Part shown: positions 17,327 to 27,185 of the stretch, piece after piece
How the letters are laid out: each line of letters begins with the position of its first letter
Position numbering within the stretch: the first letter of the stretch is position 1
Notes under the pieces: generated by a model
What the model saw: the letters and a program-made list of their open reading frames with translations, nothing else
Told to the model about the DNA's origin: nothing
Databases searched by the model: none
Program-made: the position numbers and the translations under genes
Source: Caballeronia zhejiangensis
GTDB taxonomy: Bacteria; Pseudomonadota; Gammaproteobacteria; Burkholderiales; Burkholderiaceae
Reading direction: 5' to 3'
Assembly: GCF_000698575.1 (NCBI RefSeq)
Contig: NZ_JFHD01000013.1
Location: 62,001-126,000, forward strand
DNA: 64,000 bases

Positions 17327-18226
17327 ATGGACCGTTTACAGGCAATGACGACCTTCGTCACGGTGGTCGAAACCGGCGGCTTCGCATCGGCGGCGCGCAA
17401 GCTCGACGTGTCGCCGTCGGTCGTGAGCCGCGTCGTGACGGAACTCGAAGAACATCTCGGCGTGCGCCTGCTCACGCGCACCACACGCGTCGTGCGTCTC
17501 ACCGACGCCGGCAGCGGCTATTTCGAGGACTGCCGCCGCATTCTCGGCGAAATCGATAACGCCGAACTTTCCGCGACCGGCACGCATTCCTCGCCGCGCG
17601 GACTGCTTTCGATCACCGCGCCGGTGATGTTCGGCCGCCTGCACGTCACGCCGATCGTCCTCGATTATCTGGGCCGTTATCCCGAAGCGGACGCAAGCTG
17701 CTGGTTCGTCGATCGCGTGGTGAATCTCGTCGATGAAGGCATCGACGTGGCGGTGCGGATCGCGCAATTGCCGGACTCGTCGTTGCAGGCGATCAACGTC
17801 GGGCGCGTGCGGCGCGTGCTGTGCGCCTCGCCCGCTTATCTCGCGAAGCACGGCACGCCACGTCATCCGGACGATCTCGCGGAGCATGTCGTGATTGCGT
17901 CGACGGGTTCGTCGACGCCCCCGGAATGGCGTCTCTCCGACGGCGAGCGGCAGTTTCTCGTGCGCTCGCATCCTCGCCTGACGACGACCACCAACGACTC
18001 GGCCATCGCCGCCGCGCTCGCGGATTTCGGCATCGCGCGGCTCCTGTCGTATCAGATCGCGCAACACGTTGCCGACGGGCGTCTCGCAATCGTGCTGCCG
18101 GAGTTCGAGACGCCGCCCCTGCCGATCCATCTCGTGCATCGCGAAGGGCGTCACGTCACGCAGAAGGTCCGCGCATTTCTCGACCTCGCCGTGACGACGC
18201 TGCGCGCGAACGAATCGTTGCGCTGA
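17327..18226 (+). CDS. LysR family transcriptional regulator
   Basis: A 299-aa LysR protein with the winged HTH at 1-60 (FVTVVETGGFASAARKLDVSPSVVSRVVTELE) and a periplasmic-binding-like effector domain. ATG 17327 is the conserved family start (MDRLQAMTTF); a 22-residue upstream extension lacks similarity. It lies 69 bases downstream of the fusion reductase in the same direction. It could regulate the GST/reductase unit. Confidence 0.88.
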   Translation: MDRLQAMTTFVTVVETGGFASAARKLDVSPSVVSRVVTELEEHLGVRLLTRTTRVVRLTDAGSGYFEDCRRILGEIDNAELSATGTHSSPRGLLSITAPVMFGRLHVTPIVLDYLGRYPEADASCWFVDRVVNLVDEGIDVAVRIAQLPDSSLQAINVGRVRRVLCASPAYLAKHGTPRHPDDLAEHVVIASTGSSTPPEWRLSDGERQFLVRSHPRLTTTTNDSAIAAALADFGIARLLSYQIAQHVADGRLAIVLPEFETPPLPIHLVHREGRHVTQKVRAFLDLAVTTLRANESLR

Positions 18227-18400
18227 GCGCGTTAAACAAACACGTCTTCGGTGACAAATCGTCCATCGCTCGCCGAATCGAACGGCCGTTAGCACGACTG
18301 CCGTGCAAAATGCCGGCAAAACATGCAACATAGCTGTCTCGAACGATCGCTTCGATCGCCGCGCTTTCGGCTTATCTGAACCCTTACCGGCTCACGCACC

Positions 18401-19876
18401 ATGACGAATCCAACTTCTCCCGTGAATGAACGCCCGCTCGACATGATCATCTTCGGCGGCGGCGGAGACCTGGCGGCGCGCAAGCTGCTGCCGGCGCTCT
18501 ACATGGCGCACACGCACTGCAACCTGCCCGCGGACACGCGCATTCTCGCCATCGGCCGCAAGGACTGGACGCGCGAGGATTACCTCAAGAATTTCATGGA
18601 AGAGCAGGCGCGCCCTTTCATCGATTCCAAGGTTTTCGATGCCCAGTCGTGGGACAAATTTCTCGCGCTCTTCGATTACGTGCGCATCGACGTCGAGAAT
18701 CCTGGCGATTTCGAGCGTCTCGCACAGGCCGTGCGTCCTGGCTCGCAGCGCGTGCTGTATCTGTCGACGTCGCCGGAACTGTTCGTGACGATCTGCACCA
18801 ACCTCGATAACGCCGGCATTCTCGACGAAAACGCCCGCGTCGTGCTTGAAAAGCCGCTCGGCCACGATCTCGCATCGGCGCGCGCGATCAACGATGCGGT
18901 CGGCAAGCACTTCAAGGAAGAGCAGATCTATCGCATCGACCATTATCTCGGCAAGGAAACCGTGCAGAACCTGATGGTGCTGCGCTTCGGCAACGCGATC
19001 TTCGGCCCGCTGTGGCAGGCGCCGTACATCAAGAGCGTGCAGATCACGGTGTCGGAGACGGTGGGCGTCGGCAGCCGCGCGGGCTTCTACGATCACACCG
19101 GCGCATTGCGCGACATGGTGCAGAACCACTTGCTGCAACTGCTTTGCATTGTCGCGATGGAGCCGCCCGTCTCGCTCGATCCGGACGCCGTGCGCGACGA
19201 AAAGCTGAAGGTGCTGAAGTCGCTGCGGCCGATGACCGTCGCCGATATCGCACGCGACACCGTGCGCGGCCAGTACACGGCGGGCGCGGTCGGCGGCGAG
19301 GCGGTGAAGGGTTATCTCGAAGAGCAGAACGTGCCCGCCGACAGCCGCGCGGAAACCTTCGTGGCGCTGCGCGCGCATATCAACAACTGGCGCTGGGCCA
19401 ACGTGCCGTTCTTCCTGCGCACGGGCAAGCGCATGCAGAATCGCCGCTCGGAGATCGTCATCGACTTCGCGGACCTGCCGTTCTCGATCATCCCCGAAGG
19501 CCCGCGCCATTACGGCAACCGCCTGACGATCACGCTGCAGCCGGAAGAATCGATCCAACTTCAGATGATGGCGAAGGAACCCGGCAGCGGCATGCACATG
19601 CAGCCCGTCACGCTCAATCTCGACCTGCAGCAGGCCATGACGCAGCGGCGCGCGGAAGCGTACGAGCGCTTGCTCATCGACGTGATTCGCGGCCGCCTCA
19701 CGCACTTCATGCGGCGCGACGAACTGGAAGCGGCATGGACGTGGGTGGAGCCGATTCTCAACGGCTGGAAGGAACTCGGCGACCGTCCGCGCGGTTATAC
19801 GGCGGGAACGTTCGGCCCGGCCGCTTCGAGCGCGTTGATGGCGCGCGAGAATCTCGCCTGGGCGGAAGAAGCCTGA
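18401..19876 (+). CDS. zwf: Glucose-6-phosphate 1-dehydrogenase
   Basis: A 491-aa enzyme oxidising glucose-6-phosphate to 6-phosphogluconolactone with NAD(P), the entry of the Entner-Doudoroff and pentose phosphate pathways. Visible motifs: the dinucleotide loop FGGGGDLAARKLLPAL at 15-30, substrate/catalytic motif RIDHYLGKE and the C-terminal WVEPIL. The length matches the family. No pgl, edd or eda lies beside it; it converges with an FUSC-type exporter gene with 1 base between the stops. Confidence 0.95.
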   Translation: MTNPTSPVNERPLDMIIFGGGGDLAARKLLPALYMAHTHCNLPADTRILAIGRKDWTREDYLKNFMEEQARPFIDSKVFDAQSWDKFLALFDYVRIDVENPGDFERLAQAVRPGSQRVLYLSTSPELFVTICTNLDNAGILDENARVVLEKPLGHDLASARAINDAVGKHFKEEQIYRIDHYLGKETVQNLMVLRFGNAIFGPLWQAPYIKSVQITVSETVGVGSRAGFYDHTGALRDMVQNHLLQLLCIVAMEPPVSLDPDAVRDEKLKVLKSLRPMTVADIARDTVRGQYTAGAVGGEAVKGYLEEQNVPADSRAETFVALRAHINNWRWANVPFFLRTGKRMQNRRSEIVIDFADLPFSIIPEGPRHYGNRLTITLQPEESIQLQMMAKEPGSGMHMQPVTLNLDLQQAMTQRRAEAYERLLIDVIRGRLTHFMRRDELEAAWTWVEPILNGWKELGDRPRGYTAGTFGPAASSALMARENLAWAEEA

Positions 19877-19877
19877 T

Positions 19878-21164
19878 TCACCGCATCGCGGCGTGCGGCC
19901 CCCGTTTCGAGGCCCACGCCGCGCCCACGGCCATCACCGCGGACAACACCACGATGCCCGCGAGAATGCCTTCGAGCCGCATCAGCGCGGGCATCGGGTC
20001 CGACGACCAATGGTGGTCCTGCACGAACACCATGATGAACGCGATGCTGAACTGCCGTCCGACATAGCTCGCGCCCTGCGTGCCCGTCTGCACATGACAG
20101 CCGATCCACACGCCCACGCATAGCGCGATCATGCAGGCGAACGCGTTGTCGCCGAGTAGCGGCAACAGCGCGAGACTCGCCGCGCCCGCCAGCAGACAGC
20201 CGATGAAACGCTGAATCATGCGCTCGGCGATCGGCTTTCGCGTCGGCTTGCCGAGCGCCGATGTCGGCAAGATCAGCACGGCAACCGCCGTCACCATCGC
20301 CTGCGCGAAGCCGGGCAGATTCCACGCATATGCGATCGCCGCGAGGATCATCACCGACCATGCGCCTTGCCACGCGAGCCGCTTGCGCATCGCGAGCGCG
20401 GTCTGCTCGGCGCGCGCGAGGTGCGTCGCGTCGAGCGCCTGCACGGCGCGGGCGGCATCGGAAGGAATGACGGTGACGGTTTGCGCGTTGACGCCATCGA
20501 CGCGATCCACGGTGGATGCCGCCTGCGCGCGCGGCACCGGCGGCGCGCCGCGCGACTTGCGATAGTGCTGCACGCCCGCATGCACAAGCGCCGACACGGC
20601 CACGCACGCGGCCGTCCCGACCATCACTTCGGCGACGCGCAAGAGCGCAAACGACGCCGTCGCCGCCGCGGATTCGAGCCGATGCGCCTCGAACGTGACC
20701 ATGAGCGAGGTCACGCCGCCGAGCACCCACGCGTAGCCCGCATCGGAAACGAGCGCCCGATACACCGACATGCCGACGATCGCCCCGAGCAGCGGCACGA
20801 AGAGCCACGGCACGTCGCCGATGATCGGCCCGGCGACCGCGCCGATCAGCGCGCCGGCGATCGTCCCGACCACGCGATGCACGCCGCGTTGCGCGCACGC
20901 CGAGAATTTCGACTGCATCACCGCGAAGCCGCTGATCGCGGCCCACCAGATGTTGCTCAAATGGAAAGCGTAGGCGAGCGCGACGGCAAGTCCGACGGAA
21001 AGCATCGCCTGCGTGGCGAAGAGCGCACGGGCGGGCGTCGGCCTGATCGCGACGAGTTCGCGCCCGAGCGCGGCGAAGGCGTCGCGGACGATGTGGACGA
21101 ACGCGGCTGCGGCGGTTTCGTGCGGGATCGGGCGGGCGCTTCGGGAAGAATCGTCGGTCGGCAT
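19878..21164 (-). CDS. FUSC family membrane protein (aromatic acid exporter type)
   Basis: A 428-aa inner-membrane protein with two clusters of hydrophobic segments (~60-190 and ~290-425) separated by a cytoplasmic stretch, as in fusaric-acid/p-hydroxybenzoate efflux proteins. Motif regions include [21 protein letters not shown] and [18 protein letters not shown]. The start is ATG 21164 ([12 protein letters not shown]); a 133-residue upstream extension is Arg/Ser-rich noise. Usually such proteins partner a membrane-fusion subunit; none is adjacent. Confidence 0.83.
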   Translation of the reverse strand: MPTDDSSRSARPIPHETAAAAFVHIVRDAFAALGRELVAIRPTPARALFATQAMLSVGLAVALAYAFHLSNIWWAAISGFAVMQSKFSACAQRGVHRVVGTIAGALIGAVAGPIIGDVPWLFVPLLGAIVGMSVYRALVSDAGYAWVLGGVTSLMVTFEAHRLESAAATASFALLRVAEVMVGTAACVAVSALVHAGVQHYRKSRGAPPVPRAQAASTVDRVDGVNAQTVTVIPSDAARAVQALDATHLARAEQTALAMRKRLAWQGAWSVMILAAIAYAWNLPGFAQAMVTAVAVLILPTSALGKPTRKPIAERMIQRFIGCLLAGAASLALLPLLGDNAFACMIALCVGVWIGCHVQTGTQGASYVGRQFSIAFIMVFVQDHHWSSDPMPALMRLEGILAGIVVLSAVMAVGAAWASKRGPHAAMR

Positions 21165-21252
21165 CGTTCTCGCGATTGTTCGGACGTCTGGCTTGAGCGT
21201 AGCCGCCGATCGTCCGGATGCAAAGCCGAACCGCGAAAGTGCGGCAAATCCG

Positions 21253-21891
21253 CTACACGCGCGAAGTGAGCAGACGCAGGCCCGCCGCGCCGAACACGAG
21301 CGCGAGACATGCATCGAGGCCGCGCTGGATGCGTTTGTGCATGCGCCGCGCGGAGGCCATCGAGAAGAGCGCGGCATAGCCGCCGAACACGCATACGCCG
21401 ATGCAGAGGCACCCCGCGACGACGACGAGCATGTGTCCCGGCCCTTCCCCCGCCGACGATCCGAGCGCCGCCACGGACATCCACACGAGAATCGCTTTCG
21501 GATTCGTGAGATGCAGAAGTGCGCCGCGCGCGTAGAGCCTGCGCGCGCTCTGCCCTTGCGCATCCGCCGACGAAGCGCGCAGCGGCGGCTTCAACGCCGC
21601 GCGTCCCGACTTGAACGCGAGCCACAACAGATACAGCCCGCCGCAGATCTTCACGCCGACGAGAAAGCCCGAGTACGCCGTCAGCGCGGCGGAGAGGCCG
21701 AGCGCGGCGAGCATCGCCCAGAAGAAGGAGCCGGACATCACGCCCGCCGCGAACGCGAAGGCCGCGCGCCGCCCGGACGTGCTCGCGATCGACATGATCG
21801 CGAGATTGCTCGGCCCGGGACTCGCGGTGCCGACGAAATACGCCGAATAAGCGATGAGCAGATTCGCGCTGAGCAAGGCGTGGCCGTTCAT
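21253..21891 (-). CDS. LysE family amino-acid exporter
   Basis: A 212-aa inner-membrane protein with six predicted segments and the family signature near the N-terminus ([16 protein letters not shown]). It exports amino acids, homoserine lactone-like compounds or other small metabolites. ATG 21891 gives the conserved start. It is divergent from wrbA, with 159 bases between the starts. Confidence 0.87.
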   Translation of the reverse strand: MNGHALLSANLLIAYSAYFVGTASPGPSNLAIMSIASTSGRRAAFAFAAGVMSGSFFWAMLAALGLSAALTAYSGFLVGVKICGGLYLLWLAFKSGRAALKPPLRASSADAQGQSARRLYARGALLHLTNPKAILVWMSVAALGSSAGEGPGHMLVVVAGCLCIGVCVFGGYAALFSMASARRMHKRIQRGLDACLALVFGAAGLRLLTSRV

Positions 21892-22050
21892 GGCGTGTGC
21901 GTCTCCGGTTCGGGTTTCGGGCAGTGTCGTCGAAGGCAGACGCGCGCGTCCATGAACGCTTCGCATTTTTGCGGGCAGGCCAGTTCCTTGCGCACGCACT
22001 CGCCGGTGCTATCTTTGAATGCGCACAAGCCCCTCTCACAAGGACACATC

Positions 22051-22653
22051 ATGGCGAAAGTACTGGTTCTCTATTATTCGATGTACGGCCACGTGGAAAC
22101 GATGGCGCAAGCGATAGCCGAAGGCGCGCGCGGCGTCGCGGGCACGGAAGTCACGCTCAAACGCGTGCCCGAAACGATTCCCGCCGATCAGGCCGCGAAG
22201 ATCGGCGTGAAGCTCGATCAGCAGGCGCCGGTCGCGACCGTCGACGAACTCGCCGACTACGACGCGATCATCTTCGGCACGCCGACGCGCTTCGGCAACA
22301 TGGCCGGCCAGATGCGCACGTTTCTCGATCAGACGGGCGGGCTCTGGGTGAAAGGCGCGCTCGTCGGCAAGATCGGCAGCGTGTTTTCATCGACGGCTTC
22401 GCAACACGGCGGACAGGAAACCACGATCACATCGTTCCATACGACGCTGCTGCATCACGGCATGGTGATCGTCGGCGTGCCGTATGCGTGCGCGGGACTC
22501 ACGAACATGAGCGAGGTGTCCGGCGGCACGCCCTACGGCGCGACGACGCTCGCTTCGTCCGACGGCAGCCGTCAGCCATCGCAGAACGAACTCGATATCG
22601 CGCGTTATCAGGGCAAGCACGTCGCCGAGCTGGCCGCGAAGCTCGCCGCTTAA
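22051..22653 (+). CDS. wrbA: NAD(P)H:quinone oxidoreductase, WrbA type
   Basis: A 200-aa flavodoxin-like enzyme: FMN loop [18 protein letters not shown] at 8-25, [18 protein letters not shown] and [13 protein letters not shown] are WrbA hallmarks. It reduces quinones by two electrons in the cytosol, avoiding semiquinone radicals. AAGGAC lies 5 bases before ATG 22051; a long in-frame upstream extension lies over the LysE gene and is not coding. It converges on phoD. Confidence 0.94.
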   Translation: MAKVLVLYYSMYGHVETMAQAIAEGARGVAGTEVTLKRVPETIPADQAAKIGVKLDQQAPVATVDELADYDAIIFGTPTRFGNMAGQMRTFLDQTGGLWVKGALVGKIGSVFSSTASQHGGQETTITSFHTTLLHHGMVIVGVPYACAGLTNMSEVSGGTPYGATTLASSDGSRQPSQNELDIARYQGKHVAELAAKLAA

Positions 22654-22660
22654 GCGACGC

Positions 22661-24277
22661 TCACGCCTCGACGTCGAGCTTCACTTCGTACAGCGACTTG
22701 CCGTTGAGGTCGTGCAGCGAGACCGTCAGCGCGCGGCTCGCGGGATCGATCTTCGCGCGGCCATAGAACTGCTGCATGGCCGCGGGCGAACGGTTCTGCG
22801 GATTGTCCTTCGGCACGCTGACATAGCGCAGTTCGGGACCGAACGTCATGTCGAGATCGTTCGGGCCGAACGTGCCCGCGTTGATCGGCCCGCCGACGAA
22901 TTCCCAGAACGGCTTGAACTCCGTGAACTTCGCGCGCGACGGATCGTAGTGCGTCGCCTGCGCGTAGTGCACGTCCGCCGTAATCCACACGACGTTCCTG
23001 ATGTCTTCCTGCTTAATGAAGCGCAGGATGTCGGCAAGCTCCAGTTCGCGGCCGGACGGCGCGCCGTTGTCCGCGTTGGCCCATGCCTCGAAGGTGCCTT
23101 TGGGCACATCGGGGTTCGCATCGGGCACGACGAGCGAGATCGGCATGTCGCTCGCAATCACCTTCCACGTCGCGCGCGATGCCTTGAGCGATGCCTTCAG
23201 CCACGCGGTCTGCTGCGAGCCGAGAAATGCCGAATCCGCGTCGAGACGCGTTTGCGTGTTCGGCGAGTTCGCGCCGCGATACGAACGCTCGTCGAGCATG
23301 AACACATCGAGCAGCGGCCCGAACTGAAAGCCGCGATACACCTGTTCCGGATCGAGCTGATTGATGCGATACGGGTTGTACTCGAACATCGCCTGCTTCG
23401 CGCGCGCTTCGAGCAGGTTGATCGAACGCGTCTGATAACGCTTCTCCGCTTCGCCGATCACTTGTCCCGGATACCAGTTGTTGCGCACTTCGTGATCGTC
23501 CCATTGCACGAGGAACGGCACTTCGGCTGCGAAGCGGCGCTTGTTTTTATCGAGCTGGTTATAGGCGAACGCCGCGCGATAGTCGTCGAGCGTCTGCGCG
23601 ACATGCGACTTCCCTTCGGTCACGATGTTCGTCCACATCGTGCCGTCGGGCAGCTTCACTTCCGGTTCGATCACGCTGTCCGCATAGATCTGATCGCCCT
23701 GATGGATGAAGAAATCCGGCGCTTCGCGACGCATCGCTTCATAGATGCGATAGCCGCCGAAGCGCTCGTTGATGCCCCAGCCCTGCCCCGCTTCATCGCC
23801 GGAAAATACGAAGCAGATCGGCTTCTCCGCTTCGATCGATGCCGTGCGCAGACGTCCCGTCACCGGCTCGCTGTAGGCTTTGCCATCGACGAGATCGGCG
23901 AAGCGCACGCGATAGAACACATCGGCGCCGGGCGGCAGGCCGGTCAGATCGACGCGCGCCGTGAAACCACTGCTTTCGAGCGCGGCCGGTCCGATGCGCC
24001 GTTGAATCGTCCTGAAGCTTTCGCTCGTCGAATACTCGACGATCATGCGCGCGGGCCGGTCCGTGCGGCTCCAGACGATGCCGCTCGTCGCGGTGACGTC
24101 GCCGCTCATCACGCCGCTGGGTAGTTGCGGACGCAACTTGTCGGCGGTGACGACGGCGGGCGCGACGCCTTGCGCGAGGGCATCGGCGAGACCCGCGCCT
24201 GTCAGGGCGAGGCCCGTGCCGGAAACGAGGCCCTTCAGCAAGGTGCGTCGGGACGGTTTGATGATGCGATCCGGCAT
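22661..24277 (-). CDS. phoD: Alkaline phosphatase D (PhoD family phosphodiesterase), Tat-exported
   Basis: A 538-aa periplasmic phosphatase/phosphodiesterase. The N-terminus carries a Tat signal (SRRTLLKGLVSGTGLALTG) and a later Ala-rich cleavage region. PhoD N-domain (LPSGVMSGDVTATSGIVWSR) is followed by metal-site motifs FSGDEAGQG, HQGDQIYAD, QWDDHEVRNNW and WITADVHYAQ. It releases phosphate from mono- and diesters; family members use Ca and Fe. Its start overlaps the end of the upstream stress-protein gene by 43 bases, suggesting translational coupling. Confidence 0.93.
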   Translation of the reverse strand: MPDRIIKPSRRTLLKGLVSGTGLALTGAGLADALAQGVAPAVVTADKLRPQLPSGVMSGDVTATSGIVWSRTDRPARMIVEYSTSESFRTIQRRIGPAALESSGFTARVDLTGLPPGADVFYRVRFADLVDGKAYSEPVTGRLRTASIEAEKPICFVFSGDEAGQGWGINERFGGYRIYEAMRREAPDFFIHQGDQIYADSVIEPEVKLPDGTMWTNIVTEGKSHVAQTLDDYRAAFAYNQLDKNKRRFAAEVPFLVQWDDHEVRNNWYPGQVIGEAEKRYQTRSINLLEARAKQAMFEYNPYRINQLDPEQVYRGFQFGPLLDVFMLDERSYRGANSPNTQTRLDADSAFLGSQQTAWLKASLKASRATWKVIASDMPISLVVPDANPDVPKGTFEAWANADNGAPSGRELELADILRFIKQEDIRNVVWITADVHYAQATHYDPSRAKFTEFKPFWEFVGGPINAGTFGPNDLDMTFGPELRYVSVPKDNPQNRSPAAMQQFYGRAKIDPASRALTVSLHDLNGKSLYEVKLDVEA

Positions 24278-24822
24278 GGCGAGCTTCCTCTCGAACTGAA
24301 TGATGGGGTTGTGCGCTGCGTCGAATCGACGATGGTAAAGCGTAACGGTGTCGCTTTTGTTTCAACGCTCGCTTCATTACCCGCGCGGTTCGATGCGATC
24401 AGCACGCGGCGATTGCTGTGGCGGCTCACGGCATCGGCCACGCGTTCTTCCCAGAAACGCCAGTGCGTGGCTTTCGTGCGGCCTATCACGATGAGATCCG
24501 CGTCGAACTCGCGCGCCGCCTGCGCGATCGTGCGCGCGAGCGTCGTGCCGCCCGGCAGGTCCATCGTCACGCACATGCCGTTGATGCTCGACGCGCGTAT
24601 CGCCTGAAGCGTGCGCTTCTCGACTTCGCGCGCGAGGTCGTCGACCTGCGCGAGCGCCACGCCGAAGTCGTATTGCGCGGACGATATCGCCCAGAACGGC
24701 GCGCGGTCCACGACATGAAGCGCCGTGAGGCGCGCGTTGCATTCGCGGGCCCGCGCGATGCCGAGCGCAAGCGCCGCATGGCTGCCATCCGGTCCCACTG
24801 CGACGAGAACGTGTTGTTGCAT
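24235..24822 (-). CDS. Universal stress protein family (UspA-like), extended C-terminus
   Basis: A 195-aa protein. Residues 1-145 form a single Usp domain (QQHVLVAVGPDGSHAALALG, DADLIVIGRTKATHWRFWEE, SRHSNRRVLIA). The usual ATP loop G-2x-G-9x-G(S/T) is replaced by GRTKATHWRFWEERV, so nucleotide binding may be lost or altered. A 45-residue tail of low similarity overlaps the phoD start by 43 bases. It probably belongs to a phoD stress/phosphate unit. Confidence 0.8.
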   Translation of the reverse strand: MQQHVLVAVGPDGSHAALALGIARARECNARLTALHVVDRAPFWAISSAQYDFGVALAQVDDLAREVEKRTLQAIRASSINGMCVTMDLPGGTTLARTIAQAAREFDADLIVIGRTKATHWRFWEERVADAVSRHSNRRVLIASNRAGNEASVETKATPLRFTIVDSTQRTTPSFSSRGSSPCRIASSNRPDAPC

Positions 24823-24852
24823 GATGTCGTCTCCGGTTGAGTTTCGCGCGGT

Positions 24853-25239
24853 TCAGTGCATGCGCCACGCGCGCTTCACTGCATCGATCACGGCGGCTTC
24901 CGTGCAACTCATGACGCCATCCGCGACCACCGCCGATTCGCACAGCGTGAGCACATCGCGTCGCACGCGCTCGTCGGATACGTCCTGCGCGAGCTGATGC
25001 ACGACATGCGGGTCGACGCGGCACACGTCGTCCCATGTGAGATACGAGCATCGCGTGAGATCCTCGCAAACCTCGCGCACGACGTCGTGCAACTCGCCCG
25101 CATGAAGCCCGAGCCGCGCATAGAAGCCGCGCCGTTCGAGCGCTTCGATTTCCGCGCTGCCGATATGCCCGTCCGCGATCAGCGACATCACGACGATGCG
25201 CGCGGCCGCGCGAGGACTGTCCGATGGATAGTGGCGCAT
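24853..25239 (-). CDS. TerB-like (tellurite resistance family) protein
   Basis: A 128-aa helical acidic protein with the TerB-type pattern of paired helices and Asp-rich turns: VVMSLIADGHIGSAEIEALERR and ESAVVADGVMSCTEAAVIDAV, the IADGHI/VADGVM repeats being the putative metal sites. AGGAG sits 8 bases before ATG 25239. It lies 30 bases upstream of the stress-protein gene on the same strand, so TerB, Usp and PhoD may form a small stress operon. Confidence 0.72.
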   Translation of the reverse strand: MRHYPSDSPRAAARIVVMSLIADGHIGSAEIEALERRGFYARLGLHAGELHDVVREVCEDLTRCSYLTWDDVCRVDPHVVHQLAQDVSDERVRRDVLTLCESAVVADGVMSCTEAAVIDAVKRAWRMH

Positions 25240-25640
25240 GGCATTTCTCCTTCGATGAAACGTCGTCAATGAAAGGCAGTGCGATGGTTTCGATCAGGAC
25301 CGCGCCGCCCGGATGCCTTGCATCGTAGGCGCGGACAATGAGCGTCGAATGAGCGTGCGATGTCTGCGCGAGCCGCACAGCGGCGCCGAAAAAGCGTTGG
25401 CCTTGGCACGACAGTTCGCATCTCCGCGCGCCTGCTACTCCCGTTCTGTGCGCCTTGCCACACAAGGCTTTCGCACGCGCGATGCAGCGACTGGCATGGC
25501 GGATGCATAAGGCCTGCCGTCGCGTCATGACTGCCTGCCACTGTTTGACGCGACCGGGCCGACGCCTCGCGCGCCGGCCCGTTTCTTCCGGCGCCGCGAC
25601 GATGGTTCCGGCGGCACGCGCAGGCGCCAAGGAGATCGAC
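25240..25640. other. Gene-free stretch
   Basis: This region holds the divergent promoters of the TerB-like and endolysin genes. Short open frames here have no ribosome site or recognisable similarity. I see no iteron, parS or hairpin. Confidence 0.6.
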
Positions 25641-26123
25641 ATGAACAGCTTCGACGACGCCTTCGAAGCGCTGATCGGCAGCGAAGGCGGCTACTCATTC
25701 CATCCGGCGGACCCGGGCGGCGAAACGATGTGGGGCGTGACGGCGCGCGTCGCACGCGGCTATGGCTATGCGGGCGCGATGAAGGACTTGCCGCTCGATC
25801 TCGCGAAGCGCATCGCGAAGCAGAAGTACTGGGACCCGCTGCATCTCGACGAATTCGATCCGCGCGTCGCGTTCCAGATCTTCGATGCCAACTACAACGG
25901 CGGGCTCGTCGTGCTGTGGATGCAGAAGGCATCGGGCGCAAAGGAAGACGGCAAGTTCGGCCCCGATACCGTCGATGCCGTGAAAGCCGCCGATCCGATG
26001 CGCTTCGTCCTGCGCTTCATTGCGTATCGATTGCGTTATCTGAAGGGCCTGCACGCATGGCCGACGTTCAGCCGCGGCTGGACCGAGCGCATGGCGACGA
26101 ATCTTCTTTTGGGAGCAGCATGA
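25641..26123 (+). CDS. GH108 family endolysin (phage-type N-acetylmuramidase)
   Basis: A 160-aa muramidase of glycoside hydrolase family 108. Catalytic Glu15 is in LIGSEGG, followed by the family hallmark ADPGGETMWGVT, and a C-terminal peptidoglycan-binding half (QIFDANYNGG, GKFGPDTVDAV). The start ATG 25641 has an ideal AAGGAG. There is no signal peptide, so export would need a holin, and a holin-like gene overlaps its stop. It would cut peptidoglycan for cell lysis or localized wall opening. No phage structural genes are nearby. Confidence 0.9.
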   Translation: MNSFDDAFEALIGSEGGYSFHPADPGGETMWGVTARVARGYGYAGAMKDLPLDLAKRIAKQKYWDPLHLDEFDPRVAFQIFDANYNGGLVVLWMQKASGAKEDGKFGPDTVDAVKAADPMRFVLRFIAYRLRYLKGLHAWPTFSRGWTERMATNLLLGAA

Positions 26124-26794
26124 TGGACTGGTCGAAAGTGGCGGCAACCATCGGCGCGAAGGCGCCTCTTCTCGCGGGTCTCATCGGCGGGCCCGTCGGG
26201 CTTGGCGTCAGCACGGCGGCCGCGATCATCTCCCATGCGCTCGGGACGCCTAACGATCCGGATATCGTCGCGACCGCGCTCAACGATCCCGCCGCGCTCG
26301 ACAAGATCAGCCAGGCCGAAAACGCGAACTCGTTGCAGTTGCAACAACTCGTGGTGGCGGCGGCGCAGGCGCGTCTGTCGTTCGAAGCGGACATGGCGCG
26401 CATCTCGGCGGGCGACCGCGCCGATGCGCGCGCAATGGGCATCGCGAACAGGGACTGGGTGCCCAAGTTCCTCGCGATGGCCGTGACCGGCGGCTTCTTC
26501 GGCATTCTGCTGCTGATGGCGTTGCGCGCGTTGCCCGAGGCGAATCGCGATCTCGTGAACGTCGTGGTCGGCGCGCTCGGGACCGCGTGGATCAGCATCA
26601 TCGGGTATTACTTCGGGACGTCGGCGGGCTCGATGCGCAAGACCGAACTGCTCGCGCAACCGAGCGTGCCGATCACGCCCGAAACGGCGGTGACGTTGCG
26701 CGATCCGGCGCCCGCGTCGGGCGCGAACGGCGATAGCGCGCATCGCGCATTCGTGCCGGGCGGGCAAGGCCCGATCTTCACGGGCGCGTCGTGA
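26123..26794 (+). CDS. 3-TM holin-like protein (GTA-holin type), partner of the endolysin
   Basis: A 223-aa protein. The N-terminal ~45 residues are Gly/Ala-rich and hydrophobic (APLLAGLIGGPVGLGVSTAA). A helical middle has AENANSLQLQQLVVAAAQARLSFE, and two strong membrane segments follow (FLAMAVTGGFFGILLLMALR, VVVGALGTAWISIIGYYFG). This layout fits the 3-TM holin family found in gene-transfer agents and phages. The stop of the endolysin gene and this start overlap (ATGATG context at 26120-26125; the second ATG has better spacing to GGGAG), showing translational coupling. The ~45-residue C-terminal tail is low complexity. Confidence 0.78.
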   Translation: MDWSKVAATIGAKAPLLAGLIGGPVGLGVSTAAAIISHALGTPNDPDIVATALNDPAALDKISQAENANSLQLQQLVVAAAQARLSFEADMARISAGDRADARAMGIANRDWVPKFLAMAVTGGFFGILLLMALRALPEANRDLVNVVVGALGTAWISIIGYYFGTSAGSMRKTELLAQPSVPITPETAVTLRDPAPASGANGDSAHRAFVPGGQGPIFTGAS

Positions 26795-26805
26795 GCGTCA
26801 TCGTG

Positions 26806-26949
26806 TCAGAGCTCAGTTGGTCGTGCAACGCGCATGTTGACCGGCGATGTCTGCGCATAAACCGGCGCTGAGCCGACTCCGAGTGAAAGCGCGGTGGCGA
26901 CCGTTGCTGCCGACAGACTGAGAAGCCGTTTCGCGTCGAACTGAGTCAT
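26806..26949 (-). CDS. Very small secreted protein
   Basis: A 47-aa product starting at ATG 26949 with AAAGGGGAAT upstream. A signal peptide (RLLSLSAATVATALSLGVGS..APVYA) leaves only ~14 mature residues. No similarity recognised; the good ribosome site supports it. It converges with the holin-like gene. Confidence 0.5.
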   Translation of the reverse strand: MTQFDAKRLLSLSAATVATALSLGVGSAPVYAQTSPVNMRVARPTEL

Positions 26950-27065
26950 GTCGATTCCCCTTTCCTTGTGTCGATATCCGCTTGGCGTTGCGAACGCTGG
27001 TCGCTGCAACCGTGGGGGGAATGTGGAGCTGGGGAATTAGGTAAAAGTGAGGATGATGCGGTCTG

Positions 27066-27083
27066 ATCCCGAAAACGCTCACC
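27066..27083 (-). repeat. Distal iteron
   Basis: Minus-strand GGTGAGCGTTTTCGGGAT, preceded by TAAA. It lies between the small secreted protein and the IclR gene; a degenerate plus-strand copy (AGTGAGGATGATGCGG) begins near 27046. Confidence 0.8.
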
Positions 27084-27147
27084 TTTACGTCATAGGCGAT
27101 TCAGAAATTACCTTTAAACAAGGGCTGCGAGCGCCATTCGACACGCA

Positions 27148-27165
27148 TTCCCGAAAACCCTCACC
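27148..27165 (-). repeat. Distal iteron
   Basis: Minus-strand GGTGAGGGTTTTCGGGAA, 82 bases from the previous copy and in the same orientation; preceded by CAAA. It ends 20 bases from the IclR stop codon. Confidence 0.8.
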
Positions 27166-27185
27166 TTTGCGCGATCTCGCCGCGG

